Shown here in pieces: positions 22,387-31,167 of a stretch of 64,000 bases of DNA. A program made the translations under genes and the position numbers. The stretch's first letter is position 1, and each line of letters opens with the position of its first letter. The notes below the pieces were generated by a model. That model searched no databases. It had not been told where the DNA came from and saw only the letters and a program-made list of their open reading frames with translations. The DNA comes from Rubrobacter xylanophilus. GTDB taxonomy: Bacteria > Actinomycetota > Rubrobacteria > Rubrobacterales > Rubrobacteraceae. Where the stretch lies: assembly GCF_007164525.1 (NCBI RefSeq), contig NZ_AP019791.1, positions 1,041,501-1,105,500 of the forward strand, in the 5' to 3' direction.

Positions 22387-23264
22387 CTCCCTTCCTCGAG
22401 CCTGCGGCGGGTGCTTTCGGGGAAGCGGTAGACGCGCAGGGCGTTTTTCCAGAAGATGTGGTGCAGGGTTTCGCGGTCCAGGCCGAGGTTGCGGACGGCA
22501 TCGGCGTTGGCGCGGGGTCCGGGGACGCCGGGCCAGTCGGTACCGAAGATCATCTTTCTCGCCAGCCGCTGCAGGTCGTAATTCTTGTAGTAATCGGGCA
22601 GTTTCTTCGGGGGCAGTCCGGAGATCTCGATCCAGACGTTCTCGCGCATCAGGGTCAGGAAGGCGGCGGCGTCGTACCACCAGCCGCGCCCGCCGTGAGC
22701 GAGGACGATGGTGAGGCTCGGGAAGTCGCGGGCGACGTCCTCGATGAGGGCGGGGTCGGCGTAGCGGTTGGTGGAGCCGGGGAAGACGCTCGTGCCGCAG
22801 TGGAAGACCACGGGTATGCCCTCGGCCTCGCAGAAGGCGTAGACCGGGTAGAGCATCCGGTCGTTGGGGGCGAAGGAGCCGTGGACCGGGTGCAGCTTCA
22901 GGCCCACGGCGCCGAAGGAGAGCTGGCGCTTCAGTTCGGCCACGGGGGGGTAGTGGTAGTGGGGGTTCAGGTTCGCCATCGGGAGGAAGCGCTCGGGGTT
23001 ATGCTCCAGGATCGGGAAGAGATCCTCGATGGGCTGGATGCCGGTGGCCTTCGGGCTGTACTCGCAGAAGAGCACCGCCACGTCCACGCCCTCCCCCTCC
23101 ATGTAGCGGTCGAAGCGTTCCGGGACGAGGGTGCCCTCCTGGTCGTAGAGCTCCTTCATGGAGGGGGAGCCGTAGCGCGCGGCCCAGTCCTTCCAGGACT
23201 CCTTGAGGGTGGGCAGTCGGGCGGCGTGGACGTGGGCGTCTATGAGCGGGATGCCGTCGAGCAA
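22383..23264 (-). CDS. TIM-barrel amidohydrolase (amidohydrolase-2 family)
   Basis: A 293-residue metal-dependent hydrolase. DAHVHAARLP (HxH) is at the N-terminus, KLHPVHG near residue 130, VFHCG, LAHGGRG and the terminal acid in FGTDWPGVPG, the pattern of ACMSD / 2-pyrone-dicarboxylate-type hydrolases and decarboxylases. Last gene of the ALDH-ligase-alcohol dehydrogenase operon, 4 bp after the preceding stop. Its stop coincides with the -35 region of paaA. Substrate unknown: a carboxylated aromatic or ring-opened lactone are possibilities. Confidence 0.75.
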   Translation of the reverse strand: MLDGIPLIDAHVHAARLPTLKESWKDWAARYGSPSMKELYDQEGTLVPERFDRYMEGEGVDVAVLFCEYSPKATGIQPIEDLFPILEHNPERFLPMANLNPHYHYPPVAELKRQLSFGAVGLKLHPVHGSFAPNDRMLYPVYAFCEAEGIPVVFHCGTSVFPGSTNRYADPALIEDVARDFPSLTIVLAHGGRGWWYDAAAFLTLMRENVWIEISGLPPKKLPDYYKNYDLQRLARKMIFGTDWPGVPGPRANADAVRNLGLDRETLHHIFWKNALRVYRFPESTRRRLEEGS

Positions 23265-23268
23265 GGTC

Positions 23269-24375
23269 CTACCCCCGGCTCGTGCGCAGGATGGGCTTCA
23301 CCGCCGCGCCCTCTTCGGCGTCGCGTGCGGCCTCGTTGATCCCCTCGAGGTCGTAGAACCTCACGAGGCGGTCCAGCGGGAAGCGCCCCTGCGCGTGCAG
23401 CTCCACCAGGCGCGGGATGAACACGTCCGGCACCGAGTCGCCCTCCACTATCCCGCGTATGGTCTTTCCGGGCACCAGCACGTCGTTCATGTCGAAAGAC
23501 GCCTCCGTCCCGAGGCGGGCGGCCCCGATCACGCCGCAGGTCCCCAAGGGCCCCAGGGCGTCTATCGCCTGGCGCAGCACGGCGGGCACCGCCGTGGTCT
23601 CCAGCGAGAAATCCGCCCCGCCGCCCGTTATCTCCTTCACCGCCTTCACGGCGTCCGTCTCGGCCCCGTTCACCACGTGCGTCGCGCCGAGCTCGCGGGC
23701 CAGCTCCAGCCGCCCGGGCCTTACATCCACCCCGACGATCGTGGTGCACCCGGCGACCCTCGCGGCCATGACCGCGCTCAGGCCCACCGCGCCCGTGCCG
23801 AAGACCACGATGCTGGAGCCGGCCTCCGGGTGGAGGGTGTTCAGCACCGCGCCCGCGCCGGTCTGGACGCCGCAGCCCAGAGGGCCCAGGATCTCCAGCG
23901 GCGCCTCTTCGGGGACCTTCACCACGTTGCGCTCCGTGGCCAGGGCGTGGGTGGCGAAGGAGGACTGGCCGAAGAAGTGCCCGTGCACGGAGGCCCCGTC
24001 GGCGCTGATGGGGCTGGACCCGTCGAGGCGGGCACCGCCGAAGTTGAGGGCGAAGAAGTTCAGGCAGTAGGAGGGCCTGCCGCGCAGGCAGGTGGCGCAC
24101 TTGCCGCAGGAGGCGAAGGTCAGCACCACCCGGTCACCGGGCTCCACCTTCGTGACGCCCTCGCCGACCTCCTCGACGACGCCCGCTCCCTCGTGGCCCA
24201 GGACGCAGGGCAGCGGCACCGGGTACCACTGGTCGCGGCAGATCAGGTCCGTGTGACACATCCCCGTGGCGACGACGCGCACCAGCACCTCGCCCGCCCG
24301 CGGGCTCTCCAGTTCCAGCTCCTCAACCGAGAACGGGCTCTCCTTCTCGCGGGCAACGGCCGCCGTGATCCTCAT
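23269..24375 (-). CDS. Zinc-dependent aryl-alcohol dehydrogenase
   Basis: A 368-residue medium-chain dehydrogenase. Catalytic zinc ligands lie in GMCHTDLICRD and GHEGAGVVEEVG, structural-zinc cysteines in CGKCATCLRGRPSYC, and the nucleotide fold in VFGTGAVGLSAVMAA with an acidic GVDVRPGRL suggesting NAD. The signature LGPLGCGVQTGAGAVLN is typical of benzyl-alcohol dehydrogenases (XylB/AreB type). Fits an alcohol to aldehyde to acid to acyl-CoA series with the two upstream genes. Confidence 0.85.
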   Translation of the reverse strand: MRITAAVAREKESPFSVEELELESPRAGEVLVRVVATGMCHTDLICRDQWYPVPLPCVLGHEGAGVVEEVGEGVTKVEPGDRVVLTFASCGKCATCLRGRPSYCLNFFALNFGGARLDGSSPISADGASVHGHFFGQSSFATHALATERNVVKVPEEAPLEILGPLGCGVQTGAGAVLNTLHPEAGSSIVVFGTGAVGLSAVMAARVAGCTTIVGVDVRPGRLELARELGATHVVNGAETDAVKAVKEITGGGADFSLETTAVPAVLRQAIDALGPLGTCGVIGAARLGTEASFDMNDVLVPGKTIRGIVEGDSVPDVFIPRLVELHAQGRFPLDRLVRFYDLEGINEAARDAEEGAAVKPILRTSRG

Positions 24376-24390
24376 TCCCTTCCCCTTTCC

Positions 24391-25974
24391 CTAGACCAGC
24401 TCGTCTTCCTGCCGGGGCACCCGCGCTTCGGGCTCCGGGGTGCGCAGCTTGAAGCGTTGGATCTTGCCGGTGACCGTCTTCGGGAGCTCCTCCACGAACT
24501 CCACCAGGTGCGGGTACTGGTAGCGCTTCAGCCGCTCCTTGCACCAGCCCTGCAGGTCCGCGACCAGAGCCTCCGAGGGCTCGTGCCCCTCGCGGAGCAC
24601 GACGTAGGCCTTTATCCTCGTCAGCCCGCCGACCGGAACCCCCACCGCCGCGGCCTCCATCACCGCGGGGTGCTCGCCCAGGGTGTTCTCCACCTCCACC
24701 GGCGAGACCCACAGGCCACTGACCTTGATCATGTCGTCCGCCCGGCCCTCGTACCAGAAGAAGCCGTCCTCGTCCTGCCGGTACCAGTCCCCGGCAGCGA
24801 GCCACTCCCCCTGCATGGTCTTCTTGGTCTTCTCGTGGTTGCGCCAGTAGTAGGCCGCGGCCGAGTCGCCCTTGACGTACAGGAAGCCGGGCTTCCCCCG
24901 TTCGACGGGCCGCTCGTTCTCGTCCAGCAGCTTCGCCTCGTAGCCGGGCACCGGGATCCCGCTGGAGCCCGGCTTGACCCTCTCGGGGGTGTTGGAGATA
25001 AAGATGTGCAGCATCTCCGTGGAGCCGATGCCGTCCAGGATGACCGACCCGAACGTCTCCTTCCACCGGCGCCAGATGGAGGAGGGAAGCGCCTCGGCCG
25101 CAGAGACGCACAGCCGGATGGAGGAGAGGTCGCGCTCCTCTGCTCCGGGGTGGTTGAGGATCGCGTTGTAGAGCGTCGGCACCGAGAAGAAGAGCGTCGG
25201 CCTGTACCGCTCGATGGTCTCCAGGATCGCCTGCGGCACCGGCTTTCCGGGGTAGAGCACCGTCGAGGCCCCGGCCCAGTACGGGAAGGAGATGTTGTTC
25301 CCGAGGCCGTAGGCGTGGAAGAGCTTGGAGGCCGAGAAGGTTATATCTGATTCTGTGATCCCCAAGACGTTCTTCGCGTAGGTCTCGCAGGTGTAGATGA
25401 TGTCGTGGTGCAGGTGGACGGCCCCCTTGGGCCTGCCGGTCGAACCGGAGCTGTAGAGCCAGAAGGCCGGGTCGTCCCTGTGCGTCTTCGCCGGCGCGAG
25501 CTCGTCCTCCCCGCCCTCGAGCAGCTCCTCGAGCGTCCTCCTGCCCTCGACGCCGCCGTTGGCAACGATGACCTCGACCGGCTCCTCGTAGCCTTCGAGC
25601 CCCTCGCGCACCTTCTCGTGGAGCATCTCGTCCACCACGACGACGCGCGAGCGGCTGTTCTCGACGAAGAAGCGGTACTCGTCCGAGCGAAGCAGGGTGT
25701 TCACCGGGATCGGAACGGCGCCCATCCGCATAGCGCCGAAGAAGGCGACCGGGAAGGAGGGCGTGTCGTTGAGGACGAGCAGCACCCGGTCCTCCGGTCT
25801 CACCCCCAGCTCCCTCAGGGCGTGCCCGAACCTGTTTATGCGCCGGGCGAGCTCGCCGTAGGTCACCTCCTCCTCTCCGCAGCGGATGGCGACCTTCTCC
25901 GCCCGCCCGGCCTCCAGGTTGCGGTCGACCAAAAGGCTCGCGTTGTACCACTCAGGTATCTCTATCATCGCCAT
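24391..25974 (-). CDS. Benzoate-CoA ligase family protein
   Basis: A 527-residue class I adenylate-forming ligase. YSSGSTGRPKGAVHLHHDI is the P-loop motif (about residue 171), FSASKLFHAYGLGNNISFP and GIGSTEMLHIFISN are characteristic of benzoate/aryl-CoA ligases, ADDMIKVSGLWVSPVEVEN is A8, and the catalytic Lys is in LPKTVTGKIQRFKLR. ATG at 25974 shares one base with the ALDH stop (TGATG). The long upstream extension of the frame is non-coding. Predicted to form benzoyl-CoA or a substituted analogue from the acid made by the upstream ALDH. Confidence 0.87.
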   Translation of the reverse strand: MAMIEIPEWYNASLLVDRNLEAGRAEKVAIRCGEEEVTYGELARRINRFGHALRELGVRPEDRVLLVLNDTPSFPVAFFGAMRMGAVPIPVNTLLRSDEYRFFVENSRSRVVVVDEMLHEKVREGLEGYEEPVEVIVANGGVEGRRTLEELLEGGEDELAPAKTHRDDPAFWLYSSGSTGRPKGAVHLHHDIIYTCETYAKNVLGITESDITFSASKLFHAYGLGNNISFPYWAGASTVLYPGKPVPQAILETIERYRPTLFFSVPTLYNAILNHPGAEERDLSSIRLCVSAAEALPSSIWRRWKETFGSVILDGIGSTEMLHIFISNTPERVKPGSSGIPVPGYEAKLLDENERPVERGKPGFLYVKGDSAAAYYWRNHEKTKKTMQGEWLAAGDWYRQDEDGFFWYEGRADDMIKVSGLWVSPVEVENTLGEHPAVMEAAAVGVPVGGLTRIKAYVVLREGHEPSEALVADLQGWCKERLKRYQYPHLVEFVEELPKTVTGKIQRFKLRTPEPEARVPRQEDELV

Positions 25975-27419
25975 CACCCCCGGGAAGCGCGCCTCACCAC
26001 CACAGACTTCGTCTCCGTGTAGTACTCGAGGGCCTCCATGCCGTGCTCCTTGCCGTAGCCGGACTGCTTCCAGCCCCCGAACGGGAGCTCGTCGTAGATG
26101 ATCTGGGGTGAGTTGATCCAGGTGTACCCCGCCTCGATCCGCTCGGCGGCCTCGGTGGCCCGGTCGAGGTCCGCCGTCCATATCGAAGACCCGAGCCCGT
26201 AGATGGAGCCGTTGGCCCGCTCTATGGCCTCTTCGAGGTCCGCGACCTTCCAGATGGGGAGCGCGGGCCCGAAGACCTCCTCGGTGGCCACCCGGGAGTC
26301 GTGGGCGGGCTCCAGCAGAAGCGTCGGCTCGTAGAAGTTGCCCTTCTCGAAGACCTCGCCCTCCGGCCGCCTCCCCCCGGCGAGCACCCGGGCTCCGGAC
26401 TCGACGGCGTCTCTCACCTGCCCCTCCAGCAGCTCCCGTCCCTCCGGGGTGTGCAGCGGCCCGATGATGGTGCCCTCGGCGGTGCCGGGGCCGACCCTGA
26501 GCCGCCTCACCTTCCCGACAAGCTTCTCGACGAACTCCTCTGCCACGCTCTCGAAGACGTACAGCCGCTTCACGGCGAGGCACGCCTGCCCGCAGTTGAA
26601 GAAGCGCCCCACGCTCGCCGCGCTCGCCGCCCGGTCGAGGTTCGCGTCGTCGCAGACGATCATGGGATCAGAGCCCCCGAGCTCCAGGGTGACCCGCTTG
26701 AGATCCCCCGCCGCGAGCGCCGCGAGCTTCCTGCCGACCGGGGTGGAGCCGGTGAAGGCCACCTTGCGCACCAGCGGATGCCCGGCGAGCGCCTGCCCGG
26801 TGGTGGGCCCGTCGCCGGTCACCACGTTGAACACCCCGGCCGGAAGCCCGGCCTCGTGCATGATCCCCGCGATCCGGAGCGTGGTGAGCGGGGTGGTTTC
26901 GGCGGGCTTGGCGACGACCGCGTTGCCGGCCACGAGCGCAGGCCCGAGCTTGTTGGCGAGCAGCGTGGTCGGGAAGTTCCACGGCACGATGGCCCCCACC
27001 ACGCCCACCGGACGCCGCAGGATTAGGCCGTAGGCCCCCTCGTCCAGATCCGGCACGTACCCGCCCCGGATGTTCTTGGCCAGCCCGGCGTAGTGCTCCA
27101 GGGTGTGAACGAAGCGCCGGATCTCGATCCTCGCCTCCCGCAGCGGCTTGCCCTGCTCACCCGTCAGAAGCGGTGCCAGCTCGTCCCGCGCCGCGAGAAC
27201 CGCCCGCGCAGCCTCGCCGAGTATCTCCCCGCGTTTCGACGCCGGAAGCTGCTGCCAGCCGGAGAGCGCCTCGCGCGCATTGCGCACCGCAGCATCCACC
27301 TCCGGCTCGCCGCAGACCGGTACGGTATCCACCTCCTCACCGGTCGCCGGATCTACCACCGGGATCCGCTCAAGCCCGGAAAGCGCCAGGTACTCCCCAC
27401 CAACAAACGGCTCAGCCAT
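25974..27419 (-). CDS. Aldehyde dehydrogenase (aryl-aldehyde type inferred)
   Basis: A 481-residue ALDH with IVPWNFPTTLLANKLGPALVAGN, FTGSTPVG, LELGGSDPMIV (general base) and FFNCGQACLAVKRLYV (nucleophile). First gene of a four-gene operon. Its promoter contains a TTGACA / TAGACT pair with operator sites. Context with an aryl-alcohol dehydrogenase and benzoate-CoA-ligase-type gene suggests benzaldehyde-like substrates. Sequence alone does not fix the aldehyde. Confidence 0.88.
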   Translation of the reverse strand: MAEPFVGGEYLALSGLERIPVVDPATGEEVDTVPVCGEPEVDAAVRNAREALSGWQQLPASKRGEILGEAARAVLAARDELAPLLTGEQGKPLREARIEIRRFVHTLEHYAGLAKNIRGGYVPDLDEGAYGLILRRPVGVVGAIVPWNFPTTLLANKLGPALVAGNAVVAKPAETTPLTTLRIAGIMHEAGLPAGVFNVVTGDGPTTGQALAGHPLVRKVAFTGSTPVGRKLAALAAGDLKRVTLELGGSDPMIVCDDANLDRAASAASVGRFFNCGQACLAVKRLYVFESVAEEFVEKLVGKVRRLRVGPGTAEGTIIGPLHTPEGRELLEGQVRDAVESGARVLAGGRRPEGEVFEKGNFYEPTLLLEPAHDSRVATEEVFGPALPIWKVADLEEAIERANGSIYGLGSSIWTADLDRATEAAERIEAGYTWINSPQIIYDELPFGGWKQSGYGKEHGMEALEYYTETKSVVVRRASRG

Positions 27420-27519
27420 GCGAGATCCCTCCCATACTCCTGTCCGATGACCGCGTGAAAACCCGCCAGATCCCCAAGAGAACTCACCCCTTACCTCTCC
27501 TGCATGTTACACGGAGATC

Positions 27520-27562
27520 AGTCTAAACAACCGGTCAGACACTTGTCAACCGAACGTTCAGT
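27520..27562 (-). promoter_or_regulatory. Promoter and operators of the ALDH / aryl-CoA ligase operon
   Basis: Reverse strand TTGACA (27549-27544), 18-bp spacer, TAGACT (27525-27520). A near-perfect operator ACCGAACGTTCAGT (27549-27562) overlaps the upstream edge of the -35, and a weaker half-palindrome AACCGGTCAGA lies in the spacer. The same pattern occurs at the paaA promoter. Confidence 0.65.
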
Positions 27563-28694
27563 CAGCGGCGCGATCTCTGAGGCCGGGAGCGGCGACGTAG
27601 GCATCGCCGCGGAGGTTTCGGAGGGAGTCGAGGGTATCGAGGATCTGCCGGGCGCCGAGCTCCCGGGCCCAGGCGAAGGGGCCTTTGGGATAGTTGGCGC
27701 CGAGCTGCATCGCCCGGTCGATGTCTTCGGCGGAGGCCACGCGCTCTTCGAGGGCGAAGAAGGCCTCGTTGACGACGCAGGAGATGATACGCAGGGCTAT
27801 CTCGGGGGAGGGCTGCTGGGTGTCTTCTTCCCGTCGTTTCTGGCCTTCCGGGCCGTAGTCGTAGAAGCCGCGGCCGGTCTTTCTGCCGAGCAGGCCGGCC
27901 TCGACCATCGAGCGCTGCAGGTGCGAAGGCCGGAAGCGGGAGTGGCAGTAGTACCGCTCGAAGAGCGACTCCGAGACGGCGAGGTTGACGTCGTGGCCGA
28001 TGAGGTCGGCGAGCTCCAGCGGCCCCATACGGAACCCCTCTTCCCGGAGGGAGGCGTCTATGCGGGCGGGGCTCTCGCCGGTCTCGGCGAGCCGCAGGGC
28101 CTCCAGGTAGAAGGGGCGGGCGACCCGGTTGACGATGAAGCCCGGGGTGTCCGAGACGCGCACCGGTGTCTTTCCCATGCGGCGGGCCGTCTCCTCGGCC
28201 CGCGAGAGGGCCTCCTCCCCGCTGCGGGGTGCCCGGACGACCTCCACCAGCCGCATCACGGGCGCGGGGTTGAAGAAGTGCATCCCCACCACCCGCTCCG
28301 GCCGGGCGGTGGAGGCGGAGATCCGGGCCACCGACAGGGAGGAGGTGTTGGTGGCGAGCACCGCCTCCTCCCCCACCACCCGCTCCAGGGCGGAGAAAAC
28401 CTCCCGCTTGACCCCGAGGTCCTCGACCACGGCCTCCACCACGAGCGAGGCTCCGGCACACGCCTCCAGCGAGGTAGACGCCGAGATGCGGCTCAGGATC
28501 TCATCCCGCTCCCCGGAGGAGATCCTGCCGCGCTCCACCCGCCGCTCCAGACCGGCCCGGACGGCCCCCATCCCCCTCTCCAACGCCTCCCCGGAGACGT
28601 CGACCATCACCACCTCGAACCCGGAGGCCGCAGCACTCTGCACGATGCCAGACCCCATCGTCCCCGCCCCTACCACAGCCAGCTTCCCGGACAT
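27558..28694 (-). CDS. paaH: 3-hydroxyacyl-CoA dehydrogenase, PaaH type
   Basis: A 378-residue two-domain enzyme. The NAD fold begins VVGAGTMGSGIVQSAAASG, with NTSSLSVARI and the catalytic HFFNPAPVMRLVEVVRA. The C-terminal helical domain is duplicated (GPLELADLIGHDVNLAV, then a second partial 3HCDH-like repeat from about residue 295), longer than the usual 285-residue form. Divergent from the crotonase at 28793 across a region holding an operator. Oxidises 3-hydroxyacyl-CoA in the lower aromatic pathway. Confidence 0.87.
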   Translation of the reverse strand: MSGKLAVVGAGTMGSGIVQSAAASGFEVVMVDVSGEALERGMGAVRAGLERRVERGRISSGERDEILSRISASTSLEACAGASLVVEAVVEDLGVKREVFSALERVVGEEAVLATNTSSLSVARISASTARPERVVGMHFFNPAPVMRLVEVVRAPRSGEEALSRAEETARRMGKTPVRVSDTPGFIVNRVARPFYLEALRLAETGESPARIDASLREEGFRMGPLELADLIGHDVNLAVSESLFERYYCHSRFRPSHLQRSMVEAGLLGRKTGRGFYDYGPEGQKRREEDTQQPSPEIALRIISCVVNEAFFALEERVASAEDIDRAMQLGANYPKGPFAWARELGARQILDTLDSLRNLRGDAYVAAPGLRDRAAD

Positions 28695-28718
28695 CTTCCC
28701 TGCCTCCCCAATTTCCTG

Positions 28719-28732
28719 TTTGTACGGACAGT
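28719..28732. promoter_or_regulatory. Operator-like site between divergent paaH and crotonase genes
   Basis: TTTGTACGGACAGT matches 8 of 10 defined positions of ACYGNNCGNNCRGT. A rightward -10 (TATACT) 17 bp after CGGACA lies just downstream, so the site overlaps that -35 region. Confidence 0.5.
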
Positions 28733-28792
28733 CAGTTTTTGAGGCATTATACTGCGGCAGGGAGTTTGGGCGGAAGAGAGGAGCATAGGTCA

Positions 28793-29596
28793 GTGGAGTG
28801 GGATTTCGAGCATCTTGAGGTGACCGTGGAGGGCAGGGTGGCGGTGGCCCGCCTGAAACGGCCGGAGCGGTACAACGCCATCGGGGTTCGGCTGGCGGAG
28901 GAGCTCAACCGGTTCGTGGAGGGCGTGGAGGGGACTGATGTGCGGGCGGTGATCCTCACGGGCGCCGGGGACCGGGCGTTCTGTTCGGGGGTGGATCTCA
29001 AGGAGCGCCGCGAGATGAGCCCGGAGGAGCGCTGGGACCACAACCGGGCGGTCAACGGGTTCGTCTCCCGGCTGGCGCGGCTACAAGTGCCCACCATCGC
29101 CGCCATAAACGGCCTCGCGCTGGGCGGGGGTTTTGAGATGACGCTCGGGTGCGACTTCAGGATCGCTGCCGAGCACGCCGAGTTCGCACTGCCGGAGGTG
29201 GGCCTGGGGATCATACCCGGCGCCGGGGGGACCCAGCGGCTGCCGCGGCTGGTGGGGCCCTCGCGGGCCAAGGAGCTCATCCTCACCGCCCGCCGCATAG
29301 ACGCCCGGCGGGCGCTGGAGATGGGCATCCTCAACGCGGTCGTCCCCGCCGACAGGCTCATGGAGGAAGCGCGGTCGCTGGCCGAGGAGGCGGCGGCCAA
29401 CAGCCCCCTCGCGGTCGCCTACGCCAAGGCCGCCGTGGACGTCGCGATGGAGACCTCCCTCGAGCAGGGCCTGCGCTTCGAGACTGCGGCCATCCGCACC
29501 ACGCTGGACTCCGAGGACTACCGGGAGGGGCTCGCCGCCTTCGCCGAGCGCCGGAGGCCCGAGTTCCCCCCGCTCAAAGGCAGGAGGGTCACCTGA
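28793..29596 (+). CDS. Enoyl-CoA hydratase (canonical crotonase)
   Basis: A 267-residue crotonase with both glutamates: GLALGGGFEMTLGCDFR and FALPEVGLGIIPGAGGTQRLPR. The oxyanion hole is RAFCSGVDLKE. GTG at 28793 is taken because GAGAGGAG lies 9 bp upstream and family similarity begins there. The frame is open further upstream into the promoter. Divergently paired with paaH, so hydration and oxidation of the same intermediate are likely. Confidence 0.87.
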   Translation: MEWDFEHLEVTVEGRVAVARLKRPERYNAIGVRLAEELNRFVEGVEGTDVRAVILTGAGDRAFCSGVDLKERREMSPEERWDHNRAVNGFVSRLARLQVPTIAAINGLALGGGFEMTLGCDFRIAAEHAEFALPEVGLGIIPGAGGTQRLPRLVGPSRAKELILTARRIDARRALEMGILNAVVPADRLMEEARSLAEEAAANSPLAVAYAKAAVDVAMETSLEQGLRFETAAIRTTLDSEDYREGLAAFAERRRPEFPPLKGRRVT

Positions 29597-29639
29597 CCCG
29601 AGCAAGTCCGCCACTCCTCGGCTATCCTTTGCCGGTCGG

Positions 29640-29906
29640 ATGGGCGAAGAAGGCGGTCAGAGAGGCGGACGCGGGAGGCTCAGGGGTGGCTGTCTGGGCA
29701 TGCTGCTCGAGCTCGCCTTCTGGGTGGCATCGACCGTCCTGATCTCCGTGGGCACCTTCCTCCTGCTCTTCGGCCTTCTCCGCTCCGACCCGCCGCCGGA
29801 GCCAGAGACCGTCGCGGCGATCCTGGCGGTGCCGGTGGGGGCCTACGCCTTCCTCCGGGTCGGGCGGAGCATCCTGCGCGACCTGTGCGGCGGCAAGACG
29901 GAGTAG
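29640..29906 (+). CDS. Small hypothetical membrane protein
   Basis: Up to 88 residues with a Gly/Arg-rich N-terminus, then two hydrophobic helices (LELAFWVASTVLISVGTFLL and VAAILAVPVGAYAFLRVG). Start uncertain: ATG 29640 lacks a clear ribosome site, while ATG 29700 follows GGAGGCTCAGGGG at a long distance. Not recognised. It lies 10 bp before an MFS gene and may be co-transcribed. Confidence 0.5.
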   Translation: MGEEGGQRGGRGRLRGGCLGMLLELAFWVASTVLISVGTFLLLFGLLRSDPPPEPETVAAILAVPVGAYAFLRVGRSILRDLCGGKTE

Positions 29907-29916
29907 AGCATCCCGA

Positions 29917-31089
29917 GTGGAAAGGGCCAGAGAACGGCGGGCTCAGGCGGGATCCCTCCTCACCCGGCCGCTCCTCCTGCTGACCTTCGCGGCCTTCGCC
30001 TCGCTCTTCGGCTTCCAGCTGCTGCTCTCGGTGGTGCCGCTCTACGCCGAGCGGGCCGGGGGCGGGAGCGCCGGGGCCGGGCTCGCCACGGCGGCCTTCA
30101 TGCTCTCCACCGTCCTCACCCAGGCCCAGATGCCCCGTATCCTGAACCGCTTCGGCTACCGAGCCTCTCTCGCCGGGGGGCTCCTGCTGCTCGGCCCGCC
30201 CGCCCTCCTCTACGCCCCGTCACGGAGCCTGCCGGCCATCCTGGCCCTCACCCTGCTGCGGGGCGTCGGCTTCGGGGTGGTCACCGTGATCTTCGCCGCC
30301 CTCGTCGTGGAGCTGGCCCCGCCGGGACGCCACGGCGAGGCTCTGGGGCTGATGGGGGTGGCGCTCACGCTGCCGACGATCTTCTGCAACTCGCTCGGCC
30401 TCTGGCTCGCCGAGAGGGAGGGCTACTGGCCGGTCTTCCTCCTCGGGGCCGCCGCGCCGGCCCTCGGCCTCGCCGCCGCCGTCGGGATCCCACCGGTGGG
30501 CCCCGGCAAGGAACGGGAAGCCCCAGGCTTCCTCTCCGGGCTGCGGCGCGGCCCGCTGCTGCGCATCCTGCTGCTGTTCTCGGCCGTGACCCTCGCCTCG
30601 GGGGTGGTGGTCACCTTCCTCCCCCTCGCCCGTCCCGGCACCGGGCCCTTCTCGGCCGCGGGGGCCCTCCTCGCCGTCGGGCTGGCCTCCACCGCCGGGA
30701 GGTGGTGGGCCGGGCGCTTCGGCGACCGCCGCGACCCGGCGCTCCTGCTCGCCCCCGGGCTCGCCCTGTGCGCGGCCGGAATGGCCGCCCTACCCGGTCC
30801 CGGTCCCCTCCTGCTCGGCGGCGCGCTCGCCTTCGGGGCGGGCTTCGGCCTGCTGCAGAACGCCACCCTCATGGTCGTCATGCGGCGCGTCCGACCGAAC
30901 GAGCGCGGGCTGGGCAGCACGCTGTGGAACGCCGCCTTCGACGCCGGAACCGGCCTCGGAGCGCTCTCCTTCGGCCTCGTCTTCTCCTCCCTGGGCTTCG
31001 CCGGCTCCTTCTACCTCTGCGCCGCCCTCGTCGCCTCGGCCCTCTCCCTGGCTTACCTGGACCGCCACAAAGCGCCCGCCGGCGATTAG
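29917..31089 (+). CDS. MFS transporter
   Basis: A 390-residue protein with about 12 hydrophobic segments. The family loop motif is degenerate (NRFGYRASLAGGLLLLG between helices 2 and 3, and GRWWAGRFGDRRDPALLL in the second half). Start GTG 29917. Substrate not recognisable. A drug or metabolite efflux role would fit the family. Confidence 0.8.
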   Translation: MERARERRAQAGSLLTRPLLLLTFAAFASLFGFQLLLSVVPLYAERAGGGSAGAGLATAAFMLSTVLTQAQMPRILNRFGYRASLAGGLLLLGPPALLYAPSRSLPAILALTLLRGVGFGVVTVIFAALVVELAPPGRHGEALGLMGVALTLPTIFCNSLGLWLAEREGYWPVFLLGAAAPALGLAAAVGIPPVGPGKEREAPGFLSGLRRGPLLRILLLFSAVTLASGVVVTFLPLARPGTGPFSAAGALLAVGLASTAGRWWAGRFGDRRDPALLLAPGLALCAAGMAALPGPGPLLLGGALAFGAGFGLLQNATLMVVMRRVRPNERGLGSTLWNAAFDAGTGLGALSFGLVFSSLGFAGSFYLCAALVASALSLAYLDRHKAPAGD

Positions 31090-31167
31090 ATCCCTTTACC
31101 CATATATATCTGGGCGTCTCCGGGTACATAGTCACAGACAAGCGGGCGAACGGAAGGAGGCAACCTC

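Noticed and set aside
23203-25350. Very long rightward open frame (715 codons)
   Set aside because: Antisense shadow of the alcohol dehydrogenase and ligase genes; low-complexity composition typical of GC-rich reverse frames and no family motif.
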